Assembly (NCBI RefSeq): GCF_050433445.1
Contig: NZ_JBNPXF010000016.1
Span: 1 to 64,000 of the forward strand
Reading direction: 5' to 3'
DNA from: Kroppenstedtia sanguinis
GTDB lineage: Bacteria > Bacillota > Bacilli > Thermoactinomycetales > DSM-45169
Length of the DNA stretch: 64,000 nt
The position numbers were made by a program, and so were the translations under genes. Positions 42,784-51,906 of this stretch are shown here, piece by piece (the first letter of the stretch is position 1; each line of letters opens with the position of its first letter). A model generated the notes under the pieces. It was not told the DNA's origin, did no database searches, and saw only the letters and a list, made by a program, of their open reading frames with translations.

Positions 42784-42901
42784 AGCAAGGTTGTTGATCA
42801 AATTCCTAAACGGTCCGTCTTCAGATGGCACCGGAGCGTAGGCGAACTTCTCCCCTATTAGGGCGAATCAACCCGCCTAAGATGGAAATCTATCGAAAAA
42901 G

Positions 42902-42941
42902 AAGGCCCAATTCGCTCTCTTCCCTGAGTGACTTGGGCCTT
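42902..42941. terminator. Bidirectional terminator after the PTS operon and the ABC1 kinase gene
   Basis: The stem AAGGCCCAA/TTGGGCCTT lies between convergent genes, with T-runs on both strands. Confidence 0.8.
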
Positions 42942-42957
42942 TTTGTCATCTTTTCTA

Positions 42958-44634
42958 CTATAACCTTCCCGACTTGATAATGGAGTAGATAAGCCACATC
43001 AACATGAATAAGGCGATCACAAAACCGATTTCGATGGCAGGGATTTTCCACAGAAGAGTTTGCTGGCGGGTCAGAGAAGACCCGATGATCAGTCCGCACA
43101 TAATGATGCTGAAGGAGAGTAAGACGATGCTGTAGGAGAGGCGGTTGATGATCTGATCCATTTTTCGCAAAAACAGATTGAGCCGGGGAACACCCACATC
43201 CACCTGGAATCGACCCTTTTTTAGGTTTTCAGTCAGTTGGCGCAGATTCTTCGGCATCTCCAGCAAGGTTTCTCCCATGTCGTATACATGTCTCCAAGTC
43301 TCTCGCATGATCCGTCTTGGATTTAACCGAGCCCGAATCAGCTGATCACCAAAAGGTTTTGTGATCTCCGTAATGTTGATCTCGGGATCCAGTTTTTTAA
43401 CGACACCTTCCAAAGACAGGATGGTTTTCCCCAGGAGGGTGAGGTCAGGGGGAATCTGGATCCGGTATTTAAAGGCGAGTTCAAACAGATCCTGAACTGT
43501 GTCCCCTAGATTGATTTCCGACAGAGTGATGTCGTAATACTTGTCGTTGAGTTCATCCACGTCTAACCAAAAGGCTTCCGTATCCACATCTTCGGGAACC
43601 ATACCCATGCGGAGCAGGGCCCGGACCGCACTATCAGTGTCCCGTCGCATCAAGGCGACCACCATGGAGGAAAAATGGTTTTTCATCTCGGGAGTCAGTC
43701 GGCCTACCATGCCAAAGTCGAGCAGAGCAATCCGATTTCCAGGCAAGGCGAATAGATTGCCCGGATGGAGATCCCCATGAAAAACTCCGGCGATCAAGAT
43801 TTGGCGAAACATGATCAGCACTAACCGCTCCGCCAACAGCTTCCGATTGAATCCTTGTTCTTCCAGATCTTTCATCCCGCTCAGTTTGACGCCACTGATA
43901 TATTCCATGGTTAAGACCCGGTGGGTAGTCAGATCCCAATCCACCTGGGGTATGTAAACTGGATCCTCATCGGTGTATAGACTACGGATCTTGTCCATAT
44001 GACGCGCTTCAGCGGTGTAGTCCAGCTCCTGATGGACGGCACGGGCCAGCTCGTCTACCACTTTGCCGATCTGGTATTGCCTGCCCCACTCCAACCGTTC
44101 CTCTGCCAGTTCCGCCCACTCCCGCAGGATTTGCAGATCACGATGGACGATCCCGGAAATCCCTGGACGTTGAATCTTAACCGCCACGGTTTCCCCGCTG
44201 TGTAACACCGCTCGATGTACCTGACCGATGGAGGCGGCGGCGATAGGGTTTTCATCGAATTTCGAGAAGTATTGAGAGTAGTCCCCCAGCTCTTGTTCCA
44301 AAACTTGCTGAATCTCTGGGAAGGAGTGGGGGCGCACATGGTCCTGCAGTTTTTCAAGTTCATGGATCATGCTCTCAGGTAGAAGATCGGAACGGGTGCT
44401 AGCTACTTGGCCCAGCTTCACAAAAGCTGGGCCCAACTCTTCCAGTGCTTTGCGGATATGCTTGCCTATTGTAACCGGATCCTTTTTGACCGGTGGCGAT
44501 TCCTTTGCCTTTTTAGGCAGGGAGAGTTTGGAGAAGAGTCCGGTCTCCTCCAAGATGTAGCCGAAGCCATGTCGGGCAAATACAGTTGCAATCTCTCGGT
44601 ATCGATTGAGGTTTCTAATTTTTTTTCCAAACAT
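42958..44634 (-). CDS. ABC1/AarF/UbiB-family atypical kinase
   Basis: A 558-residue protein with the ABC1 kinase signatures KLGQVASTRSDLLP (KxGQ motif), PIAAASIGQVHRAVL (alanine-rich loop), VAVKIQRPGI (Lys), GDLHPGNLFALPGN (catalytic loop) and IALLDFGMVGRL (metal-binding Asp). Two C-terminal membrane helices anchor it. The family supports lipid or quinone metabolism. The ATG at 44634 has AAGGGG 8 bases upstream. It follows a phasin-like gene, a common pairing in Bacillota. Confidence 0.88.
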   Translation of the reverse strand: MFGKKIRNLNRYREIATVFARHGFGYILEETGLFSKLSLPKKAKESPPVKKDPVTIGKHIRKALEELGPAFVKLGQVASTRSDLLPESMIHELEKLQDHVRPHSFPEIQQVLEQELGDYSQYFSKFDENPIAAASIGQVHRAVLHSGETVAVKIQRPGISGIVHRDLQILREWAELAEERLEWGRQYQIGKVVDELARAVHQELDYTAEARHMDKIRSLYTDEDPVYIPQVDWDLTTHRVLTMEYISGVKLSGMKDLEEQGFNRKLLAERLVLIMFRQILIAGVFHGDLHPGNLFALPGNRIALLDFGMVGRLTPEMKNHFSSMVVALMRRDTDSAVRALLRMGMVPEDVDTEAFWLDVDELNDKYYDITLSEINLGDTVQDLFELAFKYRIQIPPDLTLLGKTILSLEGVVKKLDPEINITEITKPFGDQLIRARLNPRRIMRETWRHVYDMGETLLEMPKNLRQLTENLKKGRFQVDVGVPRLNLFLRKMDQIINRLSYSIVLLSFSIIMCGLIIGSSLTRQQTLLWKIPAIEIGFVIALFMLMWLIYSIIKSGRL

Positions 44635-44670
44635 CAGATGCACCCCTTGGCAGCCTTCTCTGAAAGCGTG

Positions 44671-45021
44671 TCAGGATTCTGGACCCGATTCTTCTTGAAC
44701 AGGCGTTTGTTTGTTGGCCTCTAGATGGGACAATCGCTCTTCCTGGAGATGGATCTGTTCCTCTAGACGCTGAATGTCTTCATGAGTGGAGATATTCATC
44801 TCGTTGAGCAGTTTGGTCATTCGTCCGCGGAGATATTGATCCAATTGTTCCTGCTCCTGTTCACCCCGGGCAATCAGTTTCTCCAGTAGCTCTTTGGAGG
44901 CGGAGGGGGTCATTTCTCCCCGATTCACCATGTCCCGCAGGATTTTTTCCATCCGTTCTTTACTGATTACAGCTAACCCCACACTAGCAGCCAATCCTTT
45001 TTTCATCCAGTCTTTCATCAT
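44671..45021 (-). CDS. Phasin-family / PHA-synthesis-regulator-like coiled-coil protein
   Basis: A 116-residue protein with a short hydrophobic start (GLAASVGLAVISKERMEKIL) and two long amphipathic helices (ASKELLEKLIARGEQEQEQLDQYL; HEDIQRLEEQIHLQEERLSHLEA). This is the pattern of PhaF/phasin-like proteins that commonly precede ABC1 kinase genes. No polyhydroxyalkanoate synthase is seen, so a role as a membrane or kinase partner is equally likely. AAAGGAGG precedes the ATG. Confidence 0.78.
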   Translation of the reverse strand: MMKDWMKKGLAASVGLAVISKERMEKILRDMVNRGEMTPSASKELLEKLIARGEQEQEQLDQYLRGRMTKLLNEMNISTHEDIQRLEEQIHLQEERLSHLEANKQTPVQEESGPES

Positions 45022-45356
45022 GGCTTCCTCCTTTACGTAATAACTTTCGTTTTATCACTCCTTATCCCTCTTTTCCCCCGATGAGTGAAGATTAATCCAG
45101 TCGGATCTCGGAGTCATGACTGGGGTGGGGAGGGATGGGCCCGTGATTGAATGGAGGTCTCCACTCCGTCCCCGGTCTGATCAGTTTAGTAATTTATCTC
45201 CCTGGGTTCATCTAGGAGGATTTGTCGGTTTTGTCCGCAAAATGGACATATTATAGATAAGTCATCTGTTTGACACAAGGGTTAAAGAAAAGTATTATTT
45301 TCGGGTATAGATCAAAATAACCGGGTCCAGGCCTTTATCAGACAAGGGGGAACCCA
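45022..45356. other. Intergenic region between phasin and YrzF-like genes
   Basis: About 335 bases between divergent genes. Apart from the promoter at 45270-45298 no feature is visible. Confidence 0.5.
45270..45298 (+). promoter_or_regulatory. SigA promoter of the YrzF-like gene
   Basis: TTGACA (45270-45275), 17-bp spacer and TATTAT (45293-45298), about 58 bases ahead of the start codon. Confidence 0.8.
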
Positions 45357-46043
45357 ATGTTTTGGAGTTGGATCCAGCCTCTGATCGAAAATGTGAAAAT
45401 CCAGGGCCAACCGGGGAATCAACTGGTGACCATTTTCCACATTCCAAATGAATTGGAGAAGGTCGGTATCGGGACGGATGCAGTGGTGGTTCGTCACCCC
45501 TCGGAACCCCAAGTAGTGTTTAAGTGTTATGCACCCGGCCGGGAGCAGAAGCGATTGGATGAATACGAGGTGTATCGCCGTCTTGGAGATACCCCGTACT
45601 TTCCAGTCTGCTTTGGAATGGGGGACTCTTTCCTCGTCCTTAGCCATGAGCGGGGTCCTACATTGTACGAATGTGTCTCCCAAGGGATTGTCATCCCGGA
45701 AAACATCATTGCAGAGGTGGAGGCGGCACGCCGCTATGTCCGCAACCAGGGTCTCAATCCACGGGATTTGCATTTGAAAAACATCCTGTTGCAGGAGGGG
45801 CATGCCAAATTGCTGGATGTTTCCGAGTACCTCAAACCAGGCGATGACGCCCGGTGGGATCATCTGGTACAGGGGTATCGGCTGGTTTATCCGTTGATCA
45901 GAGGACGAAAGATCCCGGTTTGGCTGATGGAACGGGTGAAAAAAACTTATTTTCAGCAAGTGGCGGGGGAATTCTCCGTCTCGGAATTTGCCCGCCCCTT
46001 TTTATCGCTTTTACATCGGGAACAGGAACAGGACCGTCCTTAA
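45357..46043 (+). CDS. YrzF-like serine/threonine protein kinase homologue
   Basis: A 228-residue minimal protein-kinase fold. QVVFKCYAPGREQKRLDEYEVYRRLG holds the ATP-anchoring Lys and the helix-C Glu; GLNPRDLHLKNILLQ is the catalytic loop (RDLHLKN) and LLDVSEYL replaces the DFG triplet with DVS. The short length and altered DFG match B. subtilis YrzF. Activity is therefore uncertain. A CCGTCC/GGGCGG hairpin with Ts overlaps its end. Confidence 0.8.
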   Translation: MFWSWIQPLIENVKIQGQPGNQLVTIFHIPNELEKVGIGTDAVVVRHPSEPQVVFKCYAPGREQKRLDEYEVYRRLGDTPYFPVCFGMGDSFLVLSHERGPTLYECVSQGIVIPENIIAEVEAARRYVRNQGLNPRDLHLKNILLQEGHAKLLDVSEYLKPGDDARWDHLVQGYRLVYPLIRGRKIPVWLMERVKKTYFQQVAGEFSVSEFARPFLSLLHREQEQDRP

Positions 46044-46121
46044 GGGCGGTTTTTGTTTTTGATGGACCGGGTATAATTGAAAAGATATTTCGTTTCCGTA
46101 AAGAAAAAGGAGTGGTGAGAT

Positions 46122-47144
46122 TTGCCGGGTTTGTTAGATCCTGTCGAGTGGAAAGGGTTGAAGCTGAAAAATCGAATTATGATGTCTCCCATGTGCCAAT
46201 ACAGTGTGGAGGCACGGGATGGTGCGCCGGAAGAATGGCATGATGTTCATTATGTTTCCCGTGCTGTGGGAGGAACAGGATTGATTATGATGGAGATGAC
46301 GGATGTCCATCCCGACGGTCGGATCAGTGACCGGGATCTGGGGCTTTGGTCTGATAAGCAGATTCCCGCTTTTCAGCGGATAATCCAGGCCTGTCAGCGG
46401 TATGGGGCCAAAGTAGGGATCCAGATCGCCCATGCCGGGCGCAAAGCGGAATCGGAAAGTCTGCGGCCGGTGGCTCCCTCGGCAATTTCTTTCCATGAGA
46501 ACTTTCGTGTTCCCCATGAAATGACCACAACTGAGATTCAAGAGATGGTGAATCTCTTCGGACAGGCGGCAGAGCGAGCCGTTCAGGCGGGAGTGGACAC
46601 CTTGGAGATTCACGGTGCTCATGGCTACCTGATCCATCAATTCATCTCTCGCATCTCCAACCGGAGAACGGACGAATACGGGGAACCGGATCGTTTTGCT
46701 TCAGAAGTGATCCGTACCGTTCGGAAACGGATTCCAGAAACGATGCCCTTGATGATGCGGATCTCCGCTGTCGAGTACGCTGACGGAGGATATACTCTGG
46801 AAGAGACGGTGGAACGTTGCAAAAAGTTCCGTGATCTAGGTGTGGATGTCTTCGATGTGAGTTCCGGCGGTGAGTCCCCAACGGGGCCCTCTCCGGTGCA
46901 AGCGGGCGCCCCCGGTTATCAGGTACCCTTGGCTACCACTATTCGGAATGAGGTAGGCGTCCCGGTGGTCGCCGTCGGTAATCTGGATGATCCCAAAGTG
47001 GCGGAGATGGTGGTGCGAAACGGCCTGGCCGATGCGGTGGCCGTCGGTCGGGGCATGTTGCGCAATCCCTATTGGGCCAATGAAGCGGCCCTTGCTCTGG
47101 GTCAAGATCACATTCTTCCTCGTCCATATGCACCGGCACTTTGA
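46122..47144 (+). CDS. namA: NADPH dehydrogenase (old yellow enzyme family)
   Basis: A 340-residue FMN-dependent ene-reductase like B. subtilis YqjM. It shows KNRIMMSPMCQYSV with the Cys that tunes FMN, the substrate-binding His pair in IQIAHAGRKAE and DTLEIHGAHGYLIHQFISRISNRRTDEYGE, and the phosphate-binding AVGNLDDP...AVGRGMLRNPYW. It reduces activated C=C bonds in stress metabolism. The TTG start at 46122 has AAGGAG 9 bases upstream. Confidence 0.92.
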   Translation: MPGLLDPVEWKGLKLKNRIMMSPMCQYSVEARDGAPEEWHDVHYVSRAVGGTGLIMMEMTDVHPDGRISDRDLGLWSDKQIPAFQRIIQACQRYGAKVGIQIAHAGRKAESESLRPVAPSAISFHENFRVPHEMTTTEIQEMVNLFGQAAERAVQAGVDTLEIHGAHGYLIHQFISRISNRRTDEYGEPDRFASEVIRTVRKRIPETMPLMMRISAVEYADGGYTLEETVERCKKFRDLGVDVFDVSSGGESPTGPSPVQAGAPGYQVPLATTIRNEVGVPVVAVGNLDDPKVAEMVVRNGLADAVAVGRGMLRNPYWANEAALALGQDHILPRPYAPAL

Positions 47145-47150
47145 AAGGAA

Positions 47151-47186
47151 AACCTGGCAGACCACCTCAAGATGGGTCTACCAGGT
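47151..47186 (+). terminator. Terminator after namA
   Basis: A long stem AACCTGG-AGACC / GGTCT-CCAGGTT followed by TTTTTT. Confidence 0.88.
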
Positions 47187-47215
47187 TTTTTCTTGGAAAT
47201 CGAGATATTTGAGAG

Positions 47216-47405
47216 CAGGCGTGTTGATTAGCCCTATTTTAGGTGAGAAATAAGGTTCGGGATGGTGGGATGGTGAAGAGCCTTTGCGCTCTCTGCAAGA
47301 GACCGTAGCCGTCCCCCCATCCCCGTCCCCTTAAGCCATATTTTACGATGGGGGGGGCAATGGGAATAAAAGTCAATTTTACTCTCTCCACCTATTTCCT
47401 GGTCT
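47216..47405 (+). repeat. MITE-B copy 6
   Basis: Begins with an intact left terminal repeat (CAGGCGTGTTGATTAGCC) and contains the complete MITE-B core; the right terminal repeat is decayed. No target duplication is recognisable. Confidence 0.8.
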
Positions 47406-47493
47406 GATTTGGGAAAAATTCAGGGCTAGGGGATGAAGCTGAGGCGACGTTTCCCAGGTGACTTGCAAGAGGTTGCATCTAGGGAGTGAAACC

Positions 47494-47721
47494 GTGGCCC
47501 ATTGGACCCTTCTCATCGTTTTCGCCGTTGTGGTGATCTTTCCCCACATGGATCGGAGATTGGGTACCCGAGGGACAGCGGGTGTTCCAAGTCGTATCCT
47601 TTCCAAGGCGAGTCGGGATCTTGAGGGTGTAGAGCCTAGTCGAGGGAGAGGATGGATCCTTTGCGGGCGGGGTAATAGAGTAAAAGACGGAACCGTACAT
47701 AAAAAAGTTCCTCCTCAGTAG
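47494..47721 (+). CDS. Doubtful small ORF with an N-terminal membrane helix
   Basis: A 75-codon frame from GTG behind AGGGAG. It begins with a hydrophobic helix (WTLLIVFAVVVIF), but the remainder has a Gly/Arg-rich composition unlike a folded protein. It may be a degraded gene. The rest of 47406-47922 contains nothing else I can recognise. Confidence 0.25.
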   Translation: MAHWTLLIVFAVVVIFPHMDRRLGTRGTAGVPSRILSKASRDLEGVEPSRGRGWILCGRGNRVKDGTVHKKVPPQ

Positions 47722-47922
47722 AGTCAGGTGCAACCCCTCCAATGTATGAGTGAAACTGAACCGGAGTGAATTGACTGTCGGAGAAATTGTGGGATGACGA
47801 CCCACCCGTTCCGAACATCATGGGACTATTCAGGTGGAATAAGACATAGGGTGGAAAAAAGGATGAGACATGATGAGAAGGATGGAAATACAGAGGAACC
47901 CGGTTCAAAGGGGATGATAAGT

Positions 47923-48144
47923 TTGCGCTTTTTCAGCCAGGAGAAAGACTGTAAATCACGTTTCGAGGAAATTCAGGAAGAGATGAAGCAGACACGCCGG
48001 GAGTGGGAGCGGACCAAAGAGCAGTTGGATCATCTCACAGATCCGGACCTGGTGGACAGTGCCATCTACCGGTTGAACTCCCTGGAAAAACGATGTATGT
48101 ATTTGATGAAGGAATTGAAGGCCTTGCAAAGTAAAGTGGTTTGA
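47923..48144 (+). CDS. DUF2508/YaaL-like small coiled-coil protein
   Basis: A 73-residue, strongly charged helical protein (RFEEIQEEMKQTRREWERTKEQLDHLTDPDLVDSAIYRLNSLEKR). It matches the general pattern of YaaL (DUF2508), which in Bacillus lies near recR. The TTG at 47923 (AAAGGGG 8 bases upstream) is chosen; an ATG three codons earlier is also possible. The function is unknown. Confidence 0.6.
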   Translation: MRFFSQEKDCKSRFEEIQEEMKQTRREWERTKEQLDHLTDPDLVDSAIYRLNSLEKRCMYLMKELKALQSKVV

Positions 48145-48491
48145 CACGGGCTCGCCGATGGCGGGTTTTTTCTTGTCCTTCCGATTGGCTGTGGTGGACA
48201 TCGATTTGAGTCGACTCCTCATCGACAACTTGTCTGTACACATAAAAAAGGGGTTGCCGATCCTCTTGAAATCGTTTGTTGCAAGACCAAAGGAGAGGAG
48301 AAGGTGCAGATCGGCTACCCGTTTCAGAAAATGATATATCAATTAGATATATTCTAGTATATATATTAATTATGCAGGATGAGATGAAGAAAATAAAGCG
48401 CTGGTTTTTTCCATTTGCGGAATGGGTAACTATTGTTCCTAAGGGAGCGATTTGGGGTATAGTTGGAACAAAGGATGAGGAGGGAGTTCGA

Positions 48492-48914
48492 TTGCATCAA
48501 AATCCGAATCATGATCAAATCAGAAGTCTGTTGAGAAATGCAAAAAATATTGCTGTGGTGGGCCTGTCTGACAAGCCGGATCGGACGAGTCACATGATTG
48601 CCGCTGCCCTGCAAAAGGCGGGTTACCGGATTTTCCCGGTGAATCCAGTCCTGAAGGAACCGGTTCTCGGGGAGAAGCCCTATGCCTCTCTGACGGAGAT
48701 TGAGGAGAGGATCGATATCGTCGATGTGTTTCGGAGAAGCGAATACTGCGTCCCGATTGCAAAGGATGCCGTGGCAGCCGGAGCCAAAGTGTTGTGGTTG
48801 CAGCAGGGAATCGTCAACGAAGAGGCGGCAGCCATCGCTGGGACTGCAGGCTTGACCGTGGTGATGGATCGTTGTATCAAAGTGGATCATGCGATATTGC
48901 TGGGGAGGAGCTGA
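48492..48914 (+). CDS. CoA-binding-domain protein (YccU-like)
   Basis: A 140-residue Rossmann-fold CoA-binding protein: NIAVVGLSDKPDRTSHMIAAALQKAGYRIFPVNP, IDIVDVFRRSEYCVPIAKDAVAAGAKVLWLQQGIVNEEAA and MDRCIKVDHAILL. The long frame begins at 48276, but residues before 48492 are not conserved in the family. The TTG at 48492 has AGGAGG 8 bases upstream. Proteins of this type bind coenzyme A, but no reaction is established. Confidence 0.82.
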   Translation: MHQNPNHDQIRSLLRNAKNIAVVGLSDKPDRTSHMIAAALQKAGYRIFPVNPVLKEPVLGEKPYASLTEIEERIDIVDVFRRSEYCVPIAKDAVAAGAKVLWLQQGIVNEEAAAIAGTAGLTVVMDRCIKVDHAILLGRS

Positions 48915-48935
48915 CACCCGCTACGCGGCGGGTGT
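48914..48935 (+). terminator. Terminator after the CoA-binding protein gene
   Basis: The stem CACCCGC/GCGGGTG starts at the stop codon and is followed by TTTT. Confidence 0.75.
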
Positions 48936-49056
48936 TTTCCGACTGCAAACTCTGGATTCGTTACTTGACTACCTGGTGGACCCTGGAATCATATAATAAA
49001 ATAGGATGTAACTTCACTGGTAAGACAGCACCATCCTTGCTTAAGAGGTGATCGCT

Positions 49057-49239
49057 GTGCAAACGATGAAATTGTCAACTCTCATCTTGACTGTTTCCCC
49101 TGAACTGTACGAATTGCTTCGTGAGGAAGAGCTGGAATCCGAAGTTATTGTCAGCGACCTCCGTGCACTCAATAAGAAAGATATCAGTGAAATCATCGAG
49201 GAAACCATCCAGCACTATCACCGTGCATATTATCACTAG
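49057..49239 (+). CDS. Hypothetical small protein
   Basis: A 60-residue acidic protein (LSTLILTVSPELYELLREEELESEVIVSDLRALNKKDISEIIEETIQHYHRAYYH). The GTG at 49057 has AAGAGGTG upstream. Predicted to be mostly helical. I recognise no family. The stretch 49240-49580 downstream has no gene. Confidence 0.5.
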   Translation: MQTMKLSTLILTVSPELYELLREEELESEVIVSDLRALNKKDISEIIEETIQHYHRAYYH

Positions 49240-49580
49240 AAACGTTGTGAAAAAACTATTCACAGGGAGTGGCTTGAGCTCGCTAGAACTTACCCATACC
49301 GACCCGTTTCAGATCTGGATGACTCGATACCCCCTTTGGAGGAGTGCTCCAGACTACTGGGATGGATTGAAAGAAATCCAATGTCCCATGTCCCAAACAG
49401 AGGGCATACCATTTTCAAACCATTCTCTCCCTGATCTTTTCCCCTCTGCACATGTGAAGGAATTCTTCTGTACTCGATAAAAAAAGGAAAGATTCGCGAT
49501 TTATTTTTTTAATTCGACACAAAAGTTTATAGATCATACGAATTATTATATAAGGGGAGAAAAACAGAGGGGTTTGAAGA

Positions 49581-50180
49581 ATGGATTGTACAAGTTGGGC
49601 AGTACAGATTGGGTGGAAACACCATCTCGTCGAATCGGATTTTTCTGGCGAAGTCGGGTCCATCCGTTTGAATGGAGTTTTGATAGAGCAATGGACTTTG
49701 AACAACTCAGGGGAATGCCATCGATTGATCTTCCTCCAGGATCAAAGACTAGGATTGCATCTGTCTAAAGACCAGAAGGGCAAGTTTAATTGCGATTTGT
49801 CTTTAAATGGAATCTCCGTTGAAACCGGTGAGAAGGTGGATGCCTTTCTTTCCAGTCCCTCAGAGGGGATCTGGAAGCAATGGTATCTGCGGCTGGAGAG
49901 TGGACTTCACATCCTGTGCCTGGATCACTGTCTTCATATTCGGAGGACAGTTTATATCGACGGCAAATTGATGATGGATATCCGGTATGAGGTGGAGGAA
50001 GAGGGGGACCACCTGTTTATGTTCAAAGGATGCCAAATCGGGATTCACTTGCGACAGGTGGAGGAAGAAGGGTTTCTCTACCAAGTGACTGTGGACGGAA
50101 CCCCGCAGGATCCGGGAGGATTACCGGGAGATGCTTTTGAAGAGCAAGTGGAATATGGACGGAATGCTTCATCGTTTTAG
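49581..50180 (+). CDS. Hypothetical protein with a possible FAIM-like beta-sandwich
   Basis: A 199-residue protein without signal peptide or membrane segment. It alternates short beta strands, with repeated elements of the type VYIDGKLMMDIRY...HLFMFKGCQIGIHLRQVEEEGFLYQVTVDG that recall the FAIM fold, whose members have V-x-V-D-G strands. The similarity is only by eye. AGAGGGG precedes the ATG. It sits alone between unrelated genes. Confidence 0.55.
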   Translation: MDCTSWAVQIGWKHHLVESDFSGEVGSIRLNGVLIEQWTLNNSGECHRLIFLQDQRLGLHLSKDQKGKFNCDLSLNGISVETGEKVDAFLSSPSEGIWKQWYLRLESGLHILCLDHCLHIRRTVYIDGKLMMDIRYEVEEEGDHLFMFKGCQIGIHLRQVEEEGFLYQVTVDGTPQDPGGLPGDAFEEQVEYGRNASSF

Positions 50181-50403
50181 GGATGGTCTTTTCTTCGGAT
50201 TGCACAAATTTTTGGATGATGCAGGCGACCGGACAGATGATTGTTTTTGGAAAGGGGAAAGTTATGGGATCTGTTTCTGGCATCCCTCCCCTGATCTTCG
50301 TTCGTTAGGAGAATATCCTGATTGACTTTTTGGAAAACAGTGCAACTCACACACAGTGGAAGACGTTCTAATCAATGTAAAATTTTTTTTAGGAGGTTGA
50401 ACT

Positions 50404-51609
50404 GTGGCAAAAACGATTGCAGTGATCGGTGCATTGGATACCAAAGGCAAGGACTATGCTTTTGTCAAAGAGGCGATCGAAGCCCGAGGACATCATGCCT
50501 TACTGATCGATATCGGAATTTTGGGCGAGCCTTACATTTCAGCGGATATCCCAGCGGAATACGTGGCAAAAGCGAGTGGAGTCACCCTGGATGAATTGAA
50601 AAACAAAGGGGATAAATCCCTGGCCATGTTGGTGATGACCAAAGGTGTGGCCCAGGTGGTGAAGGAGTTGCATGCGGCGGGGCGGATTGATGGTGGCTTT
50701 TCCATGGGCGGATCCAACGGGACCATCATCGGAACGGCGGCGCTACGAGCTCTCCCCCTCGGTGTGCCCAAAGTGATGGTGAGTACTGTCGCATCTGGAG
50801 ATACCCATCCCTATGTGGGAATCAGCGATGTGGTGATGTTTCCCTCCATCCTGGATGTTTCCGGCGTGAACCGGTTCAGCGCACAGATCTACGCCAATGC
50901 GGTCGGAGCGATTTGTGGGATGGTGGAAACCCAAGTCCCGGAAATCGAAACCCGGCCTTTGATCACAGCGTCCATGTTTGGCAATACGACCCAAGCGGTC
51001 AACCAATGTACGGAATTTTTGGAAGATAAGGGCTACGAAATGCTGGTTTTCCACGCTACTGGCACCGGTGGTCGCACGATGGAAGCCTTGGTGGAGAAGG
51101 GTTACGTCTCCGGTATGCTGGATTTGACCACGACGGAGCTCGCCGATGAGTTGGCGGGTGGTGTACTGTCAGCAGGTCCTGATCGGATGGATGCGGCAGC
51201 AGAATTGGGGTTGCCTCAGGTGGTAGCACCTGGTTGCTTAGATATGATCAATTTTTGGGGAATAGATAGTGTTCCCGAGGAATTGAAAGATCGAATTATC
51301 TATCAGTGGAATCCCAACGTGACCTTGATTCGGACCACTCCGGAGGAGAATGAACATCTGGGCCGGATCCTGGCCCAAAAGGTGAACCGGGCTCAAGGGC
51401 CAGCGGCGATTTTTCTGCCTTTGCAAGGAGTTTCCGCCCTGGATGCTGAAGGAAAAGAGTTTTGGTGGCCGGAAGCCGACGCTGCCCTGTTCGAGGGGAT
51501 TAAATCCCACATCCGGCCCGAGATCCCAATCATTGAATTGGATTGTAACATCAACGATCGCCAGTTTGCCCAAGCAACTACGCAAAAATTGTTGGAAATG
51601 ATGGACTGA
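50404..51609 (+). CDS. Tm-1-like ATP-binding protein (UPF0261)
   Basis: A 401-residue protein of the UPF0261/Tm-1 N-terminal family: IAVIGALDTKGKDYAFVKEAI at the start, GGFSMGGSNGTIIGTAALRALPLGVPKVMVSTVASGDTHPYVGISDVVMF in the middle and LVFHATGTGGRTMEALVEKG, then PLQGVSALDAEGKEFWWPEAD. Elsewhere such genes are usually paired with a TIM-barrel phosphoenolpyruvate-hydrolase-like partner; none is here. The GTG has AGGAGG 7 bases upstream. Its terminator (51793) is now separated from it by a MITE. Confidence 0.87.
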   Translation: MAKTIAVIGALDTKGKDYAFVKEAIEARGHHALLIDIGILGEPYISADIPAEYVAKASGVTLDELKNKGDKSLAMLVMTKGVAQVVKELHAAGRIDGGFSMGGSNGTIIGTAALRALPLGVPKVMVSTVASGDTHPYVGISDVVMFPSILDVSGVNRFSAQIYANAVGAICGMVETQVPEIETRPLITASMFGNTTQAVNQCTEFLEDKGYEMLVFHATGTGGRTMEALVEKGYVSGMLDLTTTELADELAGGVLSAGPDRMDAAAELGLPQVVAPGCLDMINFWGIDSVPEELKDRIIYQWNPNVTLIRTTPEENEHLGRILAQKVNRAQGPAAIFLPLQGVSALDAEGKEFWWPEADAALFEGIKSHIRPEIPIIELDCNINDRQFAQATTQKLLEMMD

Positions 51610-51624
51610 ACTAATTCTTATACA

Positions 51625-51728
51625 CAGGCGTGTTGATTAGTGAAATCAGGTCGGGATGGTGGGACGGTGAAGAGCGAAAGGTCAATTTTGTTTTCATCAC
51701 CCATTTCCCGGTTAATCAACAGCCCCTG
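51625..51728 (+). repeat. MITE-B copy 7 (internally deleted)
   Basis: A 104-bp derivative with both terminal repeats. It is flanked by TCTTATACA (51616-51624) and ACTTATACA (51729-51737), matching at 8 of 9 bases. It lies between the UPF0261 gene and its terminator. Confidence 0.9.
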
Positions 51729-51792
51729 ACTTATACATTATTCCTTTCCCCCTTTGCGAAGAGTAAGGGAAGAGGGAAGTCGGAAACAGACA

Positions 51793-51825
51793 CCGTCTGG
51801 AGACCCTATAAAGGTTTCCAGACGG
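51793..51825 (+). terminator. Strong terminator downstream of the UPF0261 gene
   Basis: A 13-bp interrupted stem CCGTCTGGA-ACC / GGT-TCCAGACGG followed by TTTTTT. Confidence 0.85.
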
Positions 51826-51906
51826 TTTTTTGCTTGGTCTAGGCTTGTCGTGGTAAAGAAGGAGGAGCTTTACAAAGGCAGAGGATCTCCAGGGAATAGT
51901 TGAGGA

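Noticed and set aside
42784..42895. A further MITE copy after the PTS operon (AAGGTTGTTGATCAAATT)
   Set aside because: Only a weak similarity to one terminal repeat; no second end or core is found.
47636..47908. 90-codon minus-strand frame that looked like a germination protein
   Set aside because: A closer look found no GerP motif, and a plus-strand gene start occupies part of it.
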